Source of the DNA: Candidatus Methanophagales archaeon
GTDB lineage: Archaea > Halobacteriota > Syntropharchaeia > Alkanophagales > Methanospirareceae
Length of the DNA stretch: 19,823 nt
Direction: 5' to 3'
Assembly: GCA_030668065.1 (NCBI GenBank)
Contig: DAOUUS010000005.1
Location: forward strand, 1 to 19,823
Both the position numbers and the translations under genes were made by a program. The notes beneath the pieces are model-generated. The model searched no databases. It was not told where the DNA came from and was given only the letters and a program-made list of their open reading frames with translations. Below are positions 19,070 to 19,823 of this stretch, one piece after another. Each line of letters opens with the position of its first letter. The stretch's first letter is position 1.

Positions 19070-19823
19070 ATGCCGCGAGAAGAGATATGGACTGAGAAAT
19101 ACAGACCCAGGACGCTGGACGAGGTGGTGGGACAGAGCCACATAATAAGCAATATCAAGTCATACGTTCGCCATAAGAATTTACCACATCTTATCTTTTC
19201 CGGTCCCGCCGGCGTGGGCAAAACAGCCGCTGCTGTCGCTATGGCGCGCGAACTGTTTACGGACACATGGGTCGAGAACTTTACCGAGCTTAACGCGAGT
19301 GACGAAAGGGGTATAGAAGTAGTTCGCAACAAGATAAAGAACTTCGCGAGAACCATGCCCATTGGCGATTCCGCATTCAAAATCATCTTCCTTGACGAAG
19401 CGGACGCTTTGACAGACGCAGCACAGTCAGCATTACGAAGAACTATGGAGCGGTATTCGGCTACGTGTAGATTTGTACTCAGTTGCAATTACTCTTCCAA
19501 GATTATCGACCCTATACAGTCAAGATGTTCTGTGTACCGGTTCAAATCGCTTTCTTATGACGCTTTGAAGTCACGGATTTTGTATATTGCCGAAAAAGAG
19601 GGTTTGAACTTGTCTGAAGATACGGTCAAAGCGTTGAACTATGTCTCGCTGGGCGATATGCGAAGAGCCGTAAACGCACTGCAAAGTGCTGCGGTTCTCG
19701 ACACCGAAATAAAACCCGAGATGATATACGAGATAACGGCAACGGCAAGACCTGAGGAGATAGAAGCGCTGATAAAAGAAGCGTTAGACGGTGACTTTTT
19801 TGTTGCACTGGATAAGTTGGAAG
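19070..19823 (+). CDS. rfcS: Replication factor C small subunit (3' end outside window)
   Basis: 251 codons of an expected 320 or so are present. EEIWTEKYRPRTLDEVVGQ opens the protein; Walker A GPAGVGKT (45-52), LNASDERGIEVVR, Walker B with FLDEAD (107-112), the arginine-finger motif SRC (151-153) and the sensor-2 region LGDMRRAVNALQ follow in family order. RfcS forms the main part of the archaeal clamp loader that opens and places PCNA on primed DNA using ATP. No intein interrupts Walker A, a common insertion site in archaeal RfcS. The ATG at 19070 follows a purine-rich leader without a strong ribosome-binding sequence. Confidence 0.95.
   Translation, partial: MPREEIWTEKYRPRTLDEVVGQSHIISNIKSYVRHKNLPHLIFSGPAGVGKTAAAVAMARELFTDTWVENFTELNASDERGIEVVRNKIKNFARTMPIGDSAFKIIFLDEADALTDAAQSALRRTMERYSATCRFVLSCNYSSKIIDPIQSRCSVYRFKSLSYDALKSRILYIAEKEGLNLSEDTVKALNYVSLGDMRRAVNALQSAAVLDTEIKPEMIYEITATARPEEIEALIKEALDGDFFVALDKLE

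Overview
The window reads as a piece of an archaeal chromosome from a methane- or alkane-metabolizing lineage. Methanogenesis marker protein 3 (15235-16788) is restricted to archaea with methyl-coenzyme M reductase. The replication factor C small subunit at the right edge is archaeal, promoters look like BRE/TATA boxes, and the secreted proteins carry a surface domain and a PGF-CTERM-like tail typical of Methanosarcinales and ANME archaea. The combination of MMP3, cytochrome c maturation genes and ThyX would fit an anaerobic methanotroph such as ANME-1, but that assignment is inference.

Left part (1-4740): the C-terminal end of an adenine-type DNA methyltransferase or type IIG restriction-modification protein, then an oppositely oriented three-gene cassette ending in a PIN-domain nuclease. 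Behind it lies a graveyard of decayed pieces: two more fragments of a methyltransferase of the same type and the C-terminal end of an ion channel, followed by a small coiled-coil gene.

Surface region (4742-8581): two secreted proteins transcribed leftward, one with a Thr-Pro linker and one with a 12-residue repeat array. They diverge from a lipoprotein glutaminyl cyclotransferase. The predicted mature N-terminus of the smaller secreted protein is Gln, the residue this enzyme cyclizes.

Cytochrome c maturation (8706-11748): ccmE (Cys-type, CxxxY), a previously hidden 48-aa ccmD-like gene and ccmC run leftward. ccmA and ccmB run rightward from a shared 212-bp divergent promoter region. A broken Yip1-like membrane gene sits between ccmA and ccmB. 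CcmF and CcmH are not in the window.

Middle (11749-15234): an internally deleted GxxExxY gene between CGCAGATT-type repeats, a secreted beta-propeller protein with PEGA domain, a frameshifted small reading frame bracketed by two matching 22-bp palindromes, and a two-gene operon in which both genes carry lesions. The second of these is a UPF0145 (YbjQ) gene interrupted by an in-frame TAG.

Right part (15235-19823): the MCR-associated MMP3, a small ORF coupled to thyX, a solitary UPF0175 gene, a MarC-family membrane protein, and rfcS running off the end from a promoter shared with marC.

The recurring theme is many single-lesion genes in intergenic-looking sequence. They are invisible to ordinary ORF calling but clear when frames are joined.
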